NCBI GenBank assembly: GCA_031308135.1
Contig: JAHLJT010000631.1
Location: forward strand, 227,046,903 to 227,110,902
Length of the DNA stretch: 64,000 nucleotides
DNA from: Acheta domesticus
Taxonomy: Eukaryota > Arthropoda > Insecta > Orthoptera > Gryllidae
Direction: 5' to 3'
Program-made: the position numbers and the translations under genes
Shown: positions 1 through 11,301 of the stretch, piece by piece
Layout of the letters: every line of letters begins with the position of its first letter
Position numbering within the stretch: the stretch's first letter is position 1
Notes under the pieces: model-generated
Databases searched by the model: none
What the model was told of the DNA's origin: nothing
The model's input: the letters and a program-made list of their open reading frames with translations, nothing else

Positions 1-1592
1 GACGGCTCGGGCTATTATGGCGCCCACCCAGGACTGAGGAGGACGGAGGTCTCCCATACATCGAGCTGCCGCGAGAATTCGCCATCCGCAAACCGTCGCG
101 CCGCGCCACTGTGGAGCGGCGCGGTGACGCGCTGAATGCGGGGGCGGATGAGGACGACGACGACGGAGAGCTACAAATCGACGGCGCAGAACAAGAGGAA
201 TGGTTCGCCGACGTCCGGATTCCGTGGGACTTCCTCACTGGCCCTTCCATTGATCCGTCTCCCCCTGACGCCCTGGACCCTGCTATGAACGGGGAGCCTC
301 CCACACTGCCTTTTGCAGCCGGCAGCACCGCCCCGGAGCAGGCATGCGTCGGTGACCCTCCCGATGCTACCTGCGGCGACGCCCCGGAGAGAACGTGCAC
401 GGTGGACCTACCTGACGCAAACGGCTGCAGCGGCCCGACCCGAGACGTAGACGCCCCGGAGCAGGAGCGTCCCGCAGATCTGTCAAGCAGCCGATGGCAC
501 CGCCCCGGGCCGGAGCGTGGACGCTGCGGCGGCCGTGCCCATCACAGCGGAGAACACTGACCCAACCGGTACGGTAGGCGCCACGGCGCCGCCCGCTCAT
601 GACCCAATTCAGCCCGAGGCGGATGAGGATGGAGTCATCCCCTTCCCCACCTTGACGGCAGCCCCAGCAGAAGTAATACGTGGTGGAAGTACAGAGGAGT
701 TAGAACAGTTTCTCGCAACAGTCACTGATACCAACGGTGAGGAAGAAGAAGAAGAAGATGGCCCCGCCCGGGTCAATCTAAAGTCGCGCCATCTATTAGT
801 TAAACTAATACGTTCGTTCATTCATAAAGCACATACGAAAAGGTGGCGGGAGCAGGAGCTGCAGAGCATCTATGCCTCGGCAACCATGGGCGTAGGCCGT
901 GAGTCCACTTATGACCTCCTCTCGGGCGAAAATATGAGGCAGCCCGTTTACAAATTCATACACGCCCCGCTCCTCAACAGCTCAAAGAAATTAAATTTCC
1001 AACCTCAGAATGAGAAAGTAAACAGCCATCGCGGCTGCAAGGAGAAAAAAAAATCCAGAAATACCTACTGCAGAGACGATCGGACATGTCATTTCCGAAT
1101 ACCTGACACACAGTGCCATCCTCCAGCTGCGGCACAACCGCGTGCTATTGCACCTTAAAAACGCGGCCGTAGCGAACGCATGGTCTGTGCTGTAGGAAGA
1201 CCAGGCTGTAGGAGGCCGGCGACGCCCAGACCTTGTAATGGTGCGGGGCAATCAAGCTGTCTGTATCGACGCCGCCGTAAAGACAGCCACCATTGGGAAG
1301 CTAGAAGAGAAGTATGCAGAAAAGGCCGCCAAGTATCGGGAAGAAGTACGCCCCGAACTATTAGCCAGAAACTTCAGGGAGGTCGAGTTCCTGCCACTTG
1401 TAGTAGGAGCCCTGGGTGAGTGGTGCCCAAGTAGCATGGCGGTACTAAATAAATTTCTAAAGACCAGCGCGGATCAAAAACACTAGAGAGCGCATTATCG
1501 CAGAAGCTATCAATGGACGTGCCGCCTGCTATTACAAGCACACCGCCCAAGTAGACCTGGTCCCTGCCCAGTACCGCCGTGTGTGTAAATAA
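1..1592 (+). pseudogene. R2-like non-LTR retrotransposon, C-terminal part, decayed; runs off the left edge
   Basis: The 3' half encodes the C-terminal region of an R2-like reverse-transcriptase protein. Around 1070-1190 the frame reads ETIGHVISEYLTHSAIL and then RHNRVLLHLKNAAVANAW. After an in-frame TAG at 1193-1195 come GGRRRPDLVMV and AVCIDAAVKTATIGKLEEKY, then a block ending PLVVGALGEW (to about 1420). This order (zinc-knuckle/ETLGHV-like, RPDLV, VDVTV-like, VGALG-like) is the usual end of these proteins. A one-base shift near 1480 moves the frame into ERIIAEAIN...AQYRRVCK, ending at TAA 1590-1592 beside AATAAATAAAG. Upstream, 780-980 (KRWREQELQSIY, STYDLLSGENMR) fits the thumb/linker, while 111-760 is acidic and proline-rich with imperfect APEQ/DLPDA repeats and no reverse-transcriptase core. 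That core is either deleted or was never part of this copy. The stop and frameshift make it non-functional. Confidence 0.72.
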
Positions 1593-2100
1593 ATAAAGCG
1601 GTGCCCGGCGGGGGCCGCCTCGGCCGATGCCCGATCGTCTGGCGGAGGCCAATCCGCACCTGAAGACTCCCGCGCCACCTCCCGGAGCCCCTCGATGCCC
1701 CTACACCCTGTCAAAGAAGATAATGAAGTGATAGAGCAGTTAAAATGTAAATAGTGTAAATAGTAATCAGTGCACAACAAGGACGTGACAGTGACACTTC
1801 TGCTTAGTATTAGGCCATTTCAGGATAAGAGAATTGCGCTAACATAAAAGCAATAAGGACGCGATAGAGTCGCCTATGAAGTAATTTTAATTAGATGTAG
1901 GTTGTTGAAGTCATAATAATGTAAATAATACAAAAGAGGTGCGTCATGACACAAGAGAAGAAAATCCTCAGACTATTACAAATAACGCAAGAAAGGTCAA
2001 AACAATCTTGAACTCTCCAACCATCCAATATATAGATACTGTGTAGTGCAAAACTACCACCATGATAAAAATTGTTCTCTCGACAATAAACGCTACTTAA
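1593..2100. other. AT-rich sequence without recognised features
   Basis: No credible exon, RNA gene or repeat structure was seen. It may include the 3' untranslated tail of the retroelement to the left. Confidence 0.5.
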
Positions 2101-5100
2101 ACACGGAATCTAGGGAAAGTTATGTAATGCTGCGAGAAAAAATGGCCAATTTTCGGCGAAAAAAAATTAATTACCGGACCGTGAAAAGGAAAAAGTGGAT
2201 GAAACCAGTGGCTAAATTAAGAAAAAAACCTAACACGTGCTGTAGCCAGAAACCCTGCTTTGTGGGTCCTTGATACCGAAAAACCAATTGAAAGGAAAAC
2301 GTCCGTCTGTCTGTCCGTCCGTACGTCCGTCCGTACGTTCGTCCGTCTGTGAACACTGCTAGCGCCTAAACCATACGTACGATTTCTTCCAAAATGGATA
2401 TTCCCCGGTCGATCTGCTTCTAGTCAAAGCTTTGAGATTTAGAAAAAGATACTTCAAAATTTGGGGGTACTTTATATAAAGCCCTCCGGGGATTTTCAAA
2501 ATTTGAAGATAGAGATTTTTCCTTCAAATAAAATTTTTTCTTCATAGTGAGTTCTTTCTTTAAGATCATCAACATTTTTAAAAATTTTAGTATTTTTCGC
2601 GCAATATTGCGTGCAATATGTGCAATTTTAAAAAATTACAAAAACAAGATTTTCTCAAAAACGGCTCCAAATTTTTTCTTTAAACTTTTGATAGGATATA
2701 GTGGTAAATGTACTCTATCAGATGACATAAAAGCCATATTGCTCTTTTGGTTGGTTTTTTCAAAAATTACAAAAATGTAATTTTTTTACATGTCTCTCAC
2801 GTCGTTAATATTTACATTATCGGCGATTTTTTCACATTATTATATTTACGAGTACATGTGCTTTAAATAGTGTGAAGTAAAGTTTCTCGAAAACTTAACC
2901 GTTTTCTGTGAAAAGTACCTCAAATTTCGGCATTTTCAGAAATGCTCAAACGCCATTTTCTCATATATGAATGCAAATTGTTTCTTGAAACTTGTGTAAC
3001 GGATAGTGATAATTACAGTCTTTAATATAACGTAAAATTAATTTTGAATTTTTTTTTTCAAAAATTACGCACTTTTAGTAGCGCTAAAGCGCCATGGCGT
3101 TTAAGCGCTACTGTATTGCGAAAATTAAAACTCTTTCTCACAGGAATCTTTTGTGATTTCGATAAACTTCATCAGAAGTCATTTGAAGCACTTATACTCA
3201 CAAATAGAATAGTGTTTACAAATTCCTGGAAATGTGCATATTAACGGTGTGAGAGATCTTTAAAAAAAATTACATTTGCGTAATTTTCGAAAAAAACAAA
3301 AAAATATTAACTTAACGTCATATTAGAGAGTGCACTATCTCTTCGAAAAGTTTGAAGAAAAAAAATTGAAGCCATTTTTGAGAAAATGGCGTGTCTGAAA
3401 ATGTGGAATTTCGAGCTAGCTTTCACAGAAAACGGTTGAGTTTTCGAGAAACTTTACTTCACATTATTTAAAACATATTTTCTCGTAAAATAATGTAGCG
3501 CGAAAACTACTAAAATTTTTTAAAAAAATGGACGTGACCTTAATGAAAAAACTCACTATGGAGAACCAATTTTATTTAAAGGAAGAATCTCTATCTTCAA
3601 TTTTGTAGTTGGAGGGAAAGGCCGAAAACAATTCAAACTTTTGCGATTTTCAAAAATTCAGAGTTAACCGTGAAATTAGGACCTATGCAACCTTAATAAC
3701 TGTAATGTATTCTTACAATGAATTCAAAGAAAAAATATGGAGCCGGTTTTGAGAAAATTTTGAAAATGTCCGGGGGTTTCATGTAAAGTACCCCCAAACT
3801 TTAAAGAAAGTTTTTTGAAAATCTCAAAGCTTCAATTGGACTCAGATGGACAGAGGTTTCTTCAATTTGAAAAAAAAATATCTGATTTATGGTGAGTGGT
3901 GTTCACACCACTAGGTGTTCATAGGCAGACGGACTGACGGAGGTTTTGTTTTCAATTGGTTTTTCGGTGTCAAGGACCCATGAAATAGGGATTAAGGCTA
4001 CACCACGTGTTGGGAGATTTTTTCTTAATTTAACAACTGGATTTAAATACTTTATTGTTATTATTAAGCTGCGAATTTTTGCCTATTTTATTCCTTCAAT
4101 GGAAAACGCAATACTTTAGGTTACTTATTCATATTGATGCATTAGGAGCATTACATGCGAATTTTATAGTGCCTATAAATGCCTGTTTCAGTTATAAATG
4201 CCTATTTTGTGTTTAAATGCCTAAACGTTACCTATTCTCGTATTTATTGTTCGAATATCGTTATCTCCAAAATGTTCTCCTCGTATGTGTACAAGGATGA
4301 TATCAAAATTGGTGACGGTTCCATTTTTCGCGATCATTGTATTTCGAAAATTGTAAAAAGGTAACATTGCAAAAGCACAGTATTGAATACAGAGCTTTCT
4401 GTCTTAAACGAATTATATTCTAAAAAAAATATTTGAAAAAAAAGTGTATAATTTTTTAACGAGTACTTATTGCGGAATTTCTGCTTCATGCAAATTATAA
4501 AAATAATTCTCAGAAATCATTACAAATATTTGCTTCAATTTGTTCCCATTGGATACTTAATGGAACGGACATTTAAAAGAATAGCACGGGTCTAATTTTT
4601 GTTGAACTCTCTGAATTTTTGAAAATTGCAAATTCTGATTTTTTAGATATAATGCGAGAAAGTATGTGCTATTAAACACCACTAGTTACCTTCGTGTTAT
4701 GCTTGGCGATTAAAACAAATCATACAATATTTTCACTTATGCTTAAATTAAATGTGAGAAAGATAATACTGTGCAACTTTTGTGAAATTCATGAAAAGCA
4801 AAAAGGTACTCGTAGCTACTGCAATTCAGCCTTTTTTTCGAATTGCCGAACAATAAAATAATGCATTTCTATGGAGTGTTCGTCAGAACAATGATGAAAG
4901 CAAACATTCCGTGACGGTAAGTCCTTTATCATTACTTCAGAAGCTTTCTATTCAAGATCGTAAATAAGGATAAGAAGAATATATAATGACTTTTCAAATG
5001 CCTATTTTACATTTTTCAATGCCTACTTTACATTTTCAAGTGTCTATTTTGCCTGCCTATTTCTACAGTTTTTCGTGCCTATAAATCCACAGCTTAGTAA

Positions 5101-5260
5101 TCAGTGCCCGGCAATGAATTTGTTTCTGCCGAAAATCCGCCGTTTTTTCGCGGAGCATTACATACCTTTCCCTCTACTACGAATATTACTCCGTATATAC
5201 GTGCGTATACGGGAAACTAATACGGGAATGTCTGTGCTACTTTGTAGCACCACTAGTTTG
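2100..5260. mobile_element. AT-rich foldback element, copy A (interrupted)
   Basis: The left arm starts near 2120 with GTTATGTAATGCTGCG and continues through GTGGGTCCTTGATACCG and a run of GTCCGTC-type repeats (2300-2350). The same words return in reverse complement at 3940-4045 and again at 5096-5170 (CGCGGAGCATTACATA), giving a long foldback with many internal inverted segments. The far side is split by the TGCCTATTT element. It ends with a palindromic stretch (5168-5215, TTTCCC...TATACGGGAAA) and GTAGCACCACTAGTTT. Related copies lie at 14.3-15.3, 23.8-24.5 (inverted) and 45.1-46.4 kb. No transposase was found, so the superfamily is unknown. Confidence 0.6.
4062..5095. mobile_element. TGCCTATTT-rich insertion inside the foldback element
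   Basis: The segment is bounded by dense repeats of GTGCCTATAAATGCC and TGCCTATTTT in both orientations (4165-4225 and 4995-5085). The same vocabulary occurs inside the hAT element at 11875-11945 and 12475-12560. It separates two parts of foldback copy A that would otherwise be contiguous, which indicates insertion. No coding capacity survives. Exact ends and target duplication were not resolved. Confidence 0.5.
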
Positions 5261-5261
5261 T

Positions 5262-6130
5262 ATTGTATTCAAACTAGTATCATGCTAGCTTGCATGCATG
5301 CTTCATACTAGATTGTATTCAAACTAGTATCCTGCAACAGGTAAACAACTGATAAACGAAACCACGTAAAATGTTTCCCAAAAATTTGCAGGCACACTGC
5401 TGAAGAACAAAAATAAAATACTCTCGTTTAGCGTGGTAATAAAATTAAATATTTTAACAAACGCTGTGTCAGGAATGCTGCAATAACATTGTATAGTGTT
5501 ATGTACAGTATAACTGTTCTCTAAATACCCAGAATATCAAAAACGCTGTTCCAAAGTGCATGGCGTGGAAAGCAAGTATTTAATAGCGGTCGACCTTTTC
5601 CATGAAGGCCTGTCGCTGTCGCAAGAAGTAAGCTGACTCAAACAATGTTGCACTGAATATGAGCATTCAGCTGGTACGGGCAGTATAATAATAGGTAGGA
5701 CAACAAAATCATGTATTTGTATTCTGCAGTAAAAATCGAATCTGGCTCATTGTTTTTAGATTTTCCGGAGTCCCTTGTCATTTAACTAAACCATAAGACC
5801 GAATTTCAGAAGGCCAGACAGTTTTCTTTCAATTTCTGCGCGAATTGAAAATTAATAATTTATAAATTTTTATGCAAAATATACTTTTTAACCACTTTGC
5901 CAAACTTTTAATATAATTTTATTATTGTTATTATTAAACAAGCGCGTTAGTTATCAATTTTGTTCTGTGAATAATTTTATGTAAATCACATGAAAATATT
6001 CATCTTTTCGTTTTGTTCTTGAAATAAAGACAACTGTTACAGCAAAATCCAAGTGATTCGCCTTCTTGAAATTTTGTACCTTTTTGTGTACATTACCGAT
6101 TACTTATTAACCGAGTATTATTTCTGTCTA
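5262..6130. other. Intergenic AT-rich sequence
   Basis: Two near copies of TTGTATTCAAACTAGTATC lie at about 5265-5330 around GCTAGCTTGCATGCATGC. Beyond that, no gene or organised repeat was seen. Confidence 0.45.
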
Positions 6131-6136
6131 CTTTAC

Positions 6137-6480
6137 AGCTGGGGTGGGGTAGAGCGATGCCACTGCCACAAGAGCGATGTTGCCATTTTCTCGGGCAGCA
6201 GGTGCGTGGTCGTGTGGTTGTTCTTGCGTCAGATCACAACAGTAGCAACAAAAACAAATCGCAGTAAGAGCACACAAACGTAGACGACACAGAACCACTC
6301 ACACGATGCATAACCAAAGAAATAAAAAAGCACTCTTCAATTTACAGTATAGCTAAGCGCATTAAGATTTCATTTTTTTCCCTTCCCAAGTACCAGGAAC
6401 TGCAGTGACGTCAGTGGAATTTGAAACCTCTGATTGGATAACGGAAGCCTCTCTCCCAGTCAGTCGCTAGCTGTATAGTA
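6137..6480. mobile_element. Diverged copy of a ~415-bp inverted-repeat element
   Basis: It shares an ordered set of blocks with 19943-20357: GAGCGATGTTGCC, TCGGGCAGCAG, GCGTCAGATCA and CCTCTGATTGGATAACG. The termini (CAGCTGGGGTGGGG at left, GTCGCTAGCTG at right) are a worn version of the termini of that copy. It is non-coding. Confidence 0.5.
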
Positions 6481-6529
6481 AGATATTACATATTTTAAGG
6501 GTGTGTTTTGCAAACTGGAAGTCTTTATA

Positions 6530-7722
6530 TTGTAAAATCTGTCTAAATCGGAACCTACACAAGCCGGAAACCTGCTTTAACTGGAAAATTTCAATCGCTC
6601 GTAAAGTTGATGGTATTTTATATAGCATAAAAGGGAACCTGTTCAAAGCGGAAACGGAACGGTTTTTCTTGCCCTGTAATGGGGGGGGATCTTTATAAAA
6701 TGGAATTACTGTGAATTTAATACGATTGGCAGTGACGTGAGATATTCTTAATGTAATGTTTTAAATTCTCTATTCCACACGATTTAGTCGTGGCAGCCGC
6801 TCTGCAAAGGAGAGGGGTTTAACTGACTGCGAAGAAATCGACCTTGCGGTCACGTTTCTCGCAAGGCACAGACCTTAGGGCAGTGTTGTCAAGGTCGATG
6901 CCACGAGCGGGTCTGTGGCACGATTGCCACGACGAAATCGCCCTTCCACGCAGTTCATCACCCTGCCAACAGTGACAACGCCATCACTATTGTAAAACGG
7001 CGGGGTCACTACTGATTGTTTTCTTGCCCGAGTTGTTCCAGTTAGTTACGCAGAGAAGCTGGTGCCACGAAGCGTGCCACTGCCACAAGTAGAAGACCTT
7101 GACACCACTGCCGTAAGGGAATTCTCTGCCCCCCCCTCAACTCGCTGAGCTTGGGAAGATGTTAGGGCGTGGTTTCTATTCGCGCCTCTCCCTGCCCTAA
7201 ATTCCCTGCCCTAATCGTAACGCCTGCCTTAAAAAAATTCGTAACCGCTCGGCCAGGGACGCATTGCTCGAGGTATCAGAAAGCTATGGTTCTCTGGGCA
7301 GTGACGCATTGAGTCAGCACGCAGTCCGATTGCAGCCCTTAGGCAGTGTCGTGGTCTGTAGTTTCATGAGTATCACAACCAACTTAACAATGCGAAAAAA
7401 CATAAAACTCTAACAGAAGATGAAAAGGTCAAAAATATGGAAGCAAAAAAATCTCAGAAGCTGTCAATGTAGAATGTTTCATATTCATTTATTGATTATT
7501 TCTTCCATAAATACTTTACATGTACTATTTTAATAACCATAATAAAATATAATTTTCACTTTACTTTAATTCCTTCTTTACTTACATTATTCTACTGCTT
7601 TCAGAACGGAAATATCAATATCACGAGTATCGTAAAACGGACAACCGTTCATAAAACGGAACCTTCCTAAACCTGACTTTTTTTTGTCTCGATCACTTCC
7701 GGCTTAGACAGATTTTACTGTC
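6530..7722. mobile_element. Tigger/pogo-like inverted-repeat element (non-coding)
   Basis: The left end GTAAAATCTGTCTAAATCGG (6532-6551) is matched in reverse complement at the right end (TTCCGGCTTAGACAGATTTT, to about 7718). The same end sequence occurs alone at 38868. The CAGTAAAATCTGTCTAA.CCGG style of terminus resembles pogo/Tigger families. No transposase was found in the ~1.2 kb interior, which has a GC-richer stretch at 6780-7350. Confidence 0.5.
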
Positions 7723-7770
7723 CTACTCTCAACGACTTGTTTATCCCCCGAGCGGTGGCGTGTGCCGCAG

Positions 7771-7918
7771 GTACGTGCTGGTGTCGGCGGCGATGACGGT
7801 GCTGCCGTGGCTGACGGCGCGCGACACGCCCTCGGGGCTGCCCCCGCTGCTCGTGCCCTTCGTGCTGCCCGTGGACCCCACCCGGCCCCTGGGGTACGCC
7901 CTCACCTTCGTCTGGCAC
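7771..7918 (+). CDS. Odorant receptor exon (transmembrane 2/3 region)
   Basis: Insect ORs are seven-helix ligand-gated cation channels that work with Orco in the dendrites of olfactory neurons. This GC-rich exon follows the acceptor TGTGCCGCAG and ends at the donor GTACGT. It reads (G)YVLVSAAMTVLPWL, then PPLLVPFVLPVDPTRP, then LGYALTFVWH. A hydrophobic helix, a P-rich stretch and an 'S/LGYxLxYLYQ'-like end is the usual OR pattern just before helix 3. It begins with one base of a split codon and ends in phase 0, matching the phase-0 start at 13882. GC content stands out sharply from the surrounding AT-rich repeats, as in the other OR exons here. Upstream exons encoding the N terminus were not found in the window. 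Confidence 0.7.
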
Positions 7919-8120
7919 GTACGTGGCGCACGCGCCTTCGCCCCGTTGCCTCTTTCACAAACAATACTCGGGTTTTTATTTCTTGGCGCGTGGAGTGAGT
8001 CATCACTATGGAATATCTCACGGTATTTCGCGTCGTTTCTACGTCGTGCCGCCTGGAGTCGCATGATCGCGACTGTATAGAGTAGTGCTGGCGATCCTGC
8101 CACTCCTAGCGGTACAACCG

Positions 8121-8136
8121 AGAACAACGCGAAATA
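8121..8136 (+). repeat. Target-site duplication, left copy
   Basis: AGAACAACGCGAAATA is repeated exactly at 13430-13445. It bounds the LINE insertion. Confidence 0.8.
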
Positions 8137-8739
8137 ATAATTAAGAAATGCGCACAAGTGTGCATGGAGTTTACAGTTCAGTCTTCCGAGTTGAGTTCCG
8201 TAATCGTTTTGTTGTTTTCCTTGCATGAAAGCACATGATACTTGGTACAGTTTTCGTTACACAGTTCACTGGCGATGTGATATGTGGTTGTCTTGCAGAG
8301 TTTATGGTGGAATCCATGCACCGCTAATCTGTTTACTACACTCCTTAATTTCCTGGTTTGGTTTTGTCCAGCTCCTGTCAATCATGGCACTCGTGCAGTA
8401 GAAAAGTTCTTCCACCTCTTCTCTCTTCTGTTGCCTTTCCGCTAGCAGTTTGTTGTACGCTGTGGTAGATGGTAATAATAGATTATATCTTAGGTCCTCA
8501 ATTAGGAAGGGCTCTCTGGTTACTAGATATACGTATCTGGATGGTGTGTATTCTGATACACGTAGTACTTTCTTCAGGTACAGTGCCTTGATGTTTTCTA
8601 GTACTTTTAGATCTCTAAGTTTCAGGTGTTCTCCTATTATGTGGATTCCATATGTTAATATAGGTATCGTCTCCTGTATTATTTCAGTAGTATACCTTTG
8701 GGTTCCGGCTCTCACACGCAACCAATCTTTATAAATGAG

Positions 8740-10790
8740 GGCTCTAAAGAAGAGAAGTTCACGGAGACTTGATTAATTCCACTTTGACTCTAAAAATATG
8801 AATGATTTCTTTAAAAAACGCATCCAAATATTCATGTAAAATGCAATCCGCATCACATGTCAACCTATATCGGCAAATAACTCATAAACAAAGCGTTTTA
8901 GGGCCTTAAAATATAAAATATTGAGGCCAATGGCCTCAAAGAAACGTTTTTCACACCATAATCTACAAGATGAGACATTCTCCGATCCATTCAATTAACT
9001 TTTCGGTTCCACGCTTCTATACTATCAAGGCCACCTCAGTATTTTCAGCGCTTCCTGCTGGTAGCAATTTTTGAGGCGACACGCTTAGAAGGATTAGATT
9101 CGACAATCTTTATTTACGCTTTCTGTTAACACCGTAGTTTGTGCAGTATGACGAGCTTTATTTGCATAATCATTAATTCAAGATTTGCTCTCCAGCAACA
9201 ACAAGAAGTACTATTACAGTTGCTTGATACCTATACTTATGAAGATTGTTTCTTATGCGTGTAGTGAAACTATTCAATTAACGTTTTTTCATAGTCTGTA
9301 TGTGCTGTGTACTTAATTGTGGAGGAATGTGGGTGTTCAGTGTAGAGTAAAGACAGTGTTTGTGTTTTACCTGCACCAATATTTTCGTTATCATTCGATG
9401 AAATTTTCAATTCAACAGGTTCAGACACGTAGCTTTCTCAAAAGTAAAAAGCTAATATTTTTGTGACTATCACGAAAAACTAAAACCTAACTGACAAAGA
9501 ATATTGAATAATTACTTCAAATGTCTTTAAGTAAGTTTTGGGAATTGTTCCAAGCAAATTCTTCATTCTCCATGAATAAATATTTATTGAAAATTCCTTT
9601 TACACATTAATTGCATTGTTTTTTATTTTTATTTGTAATTGTTTTAGTACATTGCAAGATACCTTCATAGATTTTAAACAAATAAACACGTTTCGTTAGC
9701 TACTTTCCCTCTTAGAATGAAAATAGAAGGATAGGGATGAGTGTGGTGTCTAACATGCGAGAGTTTTCGCACGAGTACGCAGAGGTAGTGGGGGAAAAAC
9801 TTGTGCTATGGCACAACACAAAGAACAAACTTTTTAAAGTAGCTAAAGTAAAATAGCTTGAAATAAATGGAAAACAAAAATCAAAACGCGCTAGCCTACA
9901 ATACTACGTGAAGTAGTTGAATTAAAAAACAACTAAATTTAAAATTATAGAAAGAATAGTGCAAGTCACCCGACAACTGCCAACGATCGCAGTCCAAACG
10001 CACGATTTAAATGTTGGCGGTATCTTGAAGTATGTACCCAACGCCCAGCTGCAAACTTATATTGTAAATAAAACACCGTTAGATATTAAACTCAAGGTGT
10101 CGGTTCGTTAAGATATTAAAAATGCCAACATCGTTTGAGCAACATTTCCATGTACCGAAGTGGGCTTACTAATGCCTACTAAACTGTTTCTAATGCTAAC
10201 AAATGGTATTTAGTACTCAAAGGTGAAAAAGGTACTGAAAGGTTAGTTTGATTATTTTTTGGCTCGGAATTGCTTTTCTTGAGGTCCGTAAGGACGCAGA
10301 AAATAATTCAATACTTTTTAGTATACAAATAATTTTTCAATTTTCTCGCCCCAGCAAGCTGGCAGCCTGACTCTCCAAACCCACTCGGTTCTTCATAGCA
10401 AATCAAGAAAAGTTAAATAATATTGCAATGAGTAGGTCTGTTCTTGCCCGATCCAGTATTTTCGCACTATTTTACTTGGCTTTCTCAAGAGTAAAAACCT
10501 TTTCTATTATTTGACTATCAAGGAAAGCGAAAAGCTAACTCTCAAGGAAGATTGAAATATTTCTTCAAATGTTGTTTTTAAAGAAGTATGAATTGTTCAA
10601 AGAACGTCTCTCTATAATGTTGAATAAACTTTAATTGAAAATTTGTTTCAAACATCAATTGCATTGTTATTTTGCTTGATATTCTATAAGTACATTAGTA
10701 GTTCCTCTCCTTTATGAAAAGGATAGACAAATGGATAGGGAAGGGGGGGGATTTAATATGCGAGAGTTCTCGCACGGGTACGCTAGTTAT
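8740..10790. mobile_element. Insertion within the LINE, containing an internal ~350-bp duplication
   Basis: LINE reading stops near ITSV (10790) and resumes near the ALIYKDWLRVRAG peptide (about 8735), so this ~2 kb is foreign to the LINE. Within it, 9420-9790 and 10470-10790 are diverged direct copies: each has a CTTTCTCAA.AGTAAAAA block, a TTAATTGCATTGTT-like block and an end like ATGCGAGAGTTCTCGCAC. The shared end is palindromic (GCGAGAGTTCTCGC). The direct copies could be long terminal repeats or a tandem duplication; no coding region supports either. Confidence 0.5.
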
Positions 10791-11301
10791 CTTTGTTTTG
10801 AAAATGTTCATTGCCGTTTGTAGAGATATTTCTCTTATTTGTCTGACGTCTCTCATTGCAGCTATGGCAGCGATTGCTTTTTGTTTTACATGTTTGTTGA
10901 AGGTGGTTCCTGATGTTTGCATGGCAATTCCTAAATATTTGTAGTCATTAACTACTTCGAGTTTTTCGGTTCCAATCTTAAGCTTTTCTTTCTCCGCTAC
11001 CTTTCCCCCTCTTCTGAAGATCATTAGCGCGCTTTTGCTGATGTTGATTTTCAGTCCGTTTTCCTCGGCCCATGTTGCGAGTTTGTTTAAGCTATTTTGT
11101 AATCTTCGTGGTTTTTGGAGGATAAGGCCATGTCGTCGGCATAGAGGTATGCTTTGGACCTTTCTGTGGTTACCGCTTGTATTATATCAGCTGTTGCAAA
11201 GTTGTGCAATAGGGGGCTCAGGGGATCTCCTTGTAGTACCCCGTTAGTTTGAGTGGCTGCTTTAGATCTTTCAATGTTGTTGTCAATGGTGATGGTGTTG
11301 T

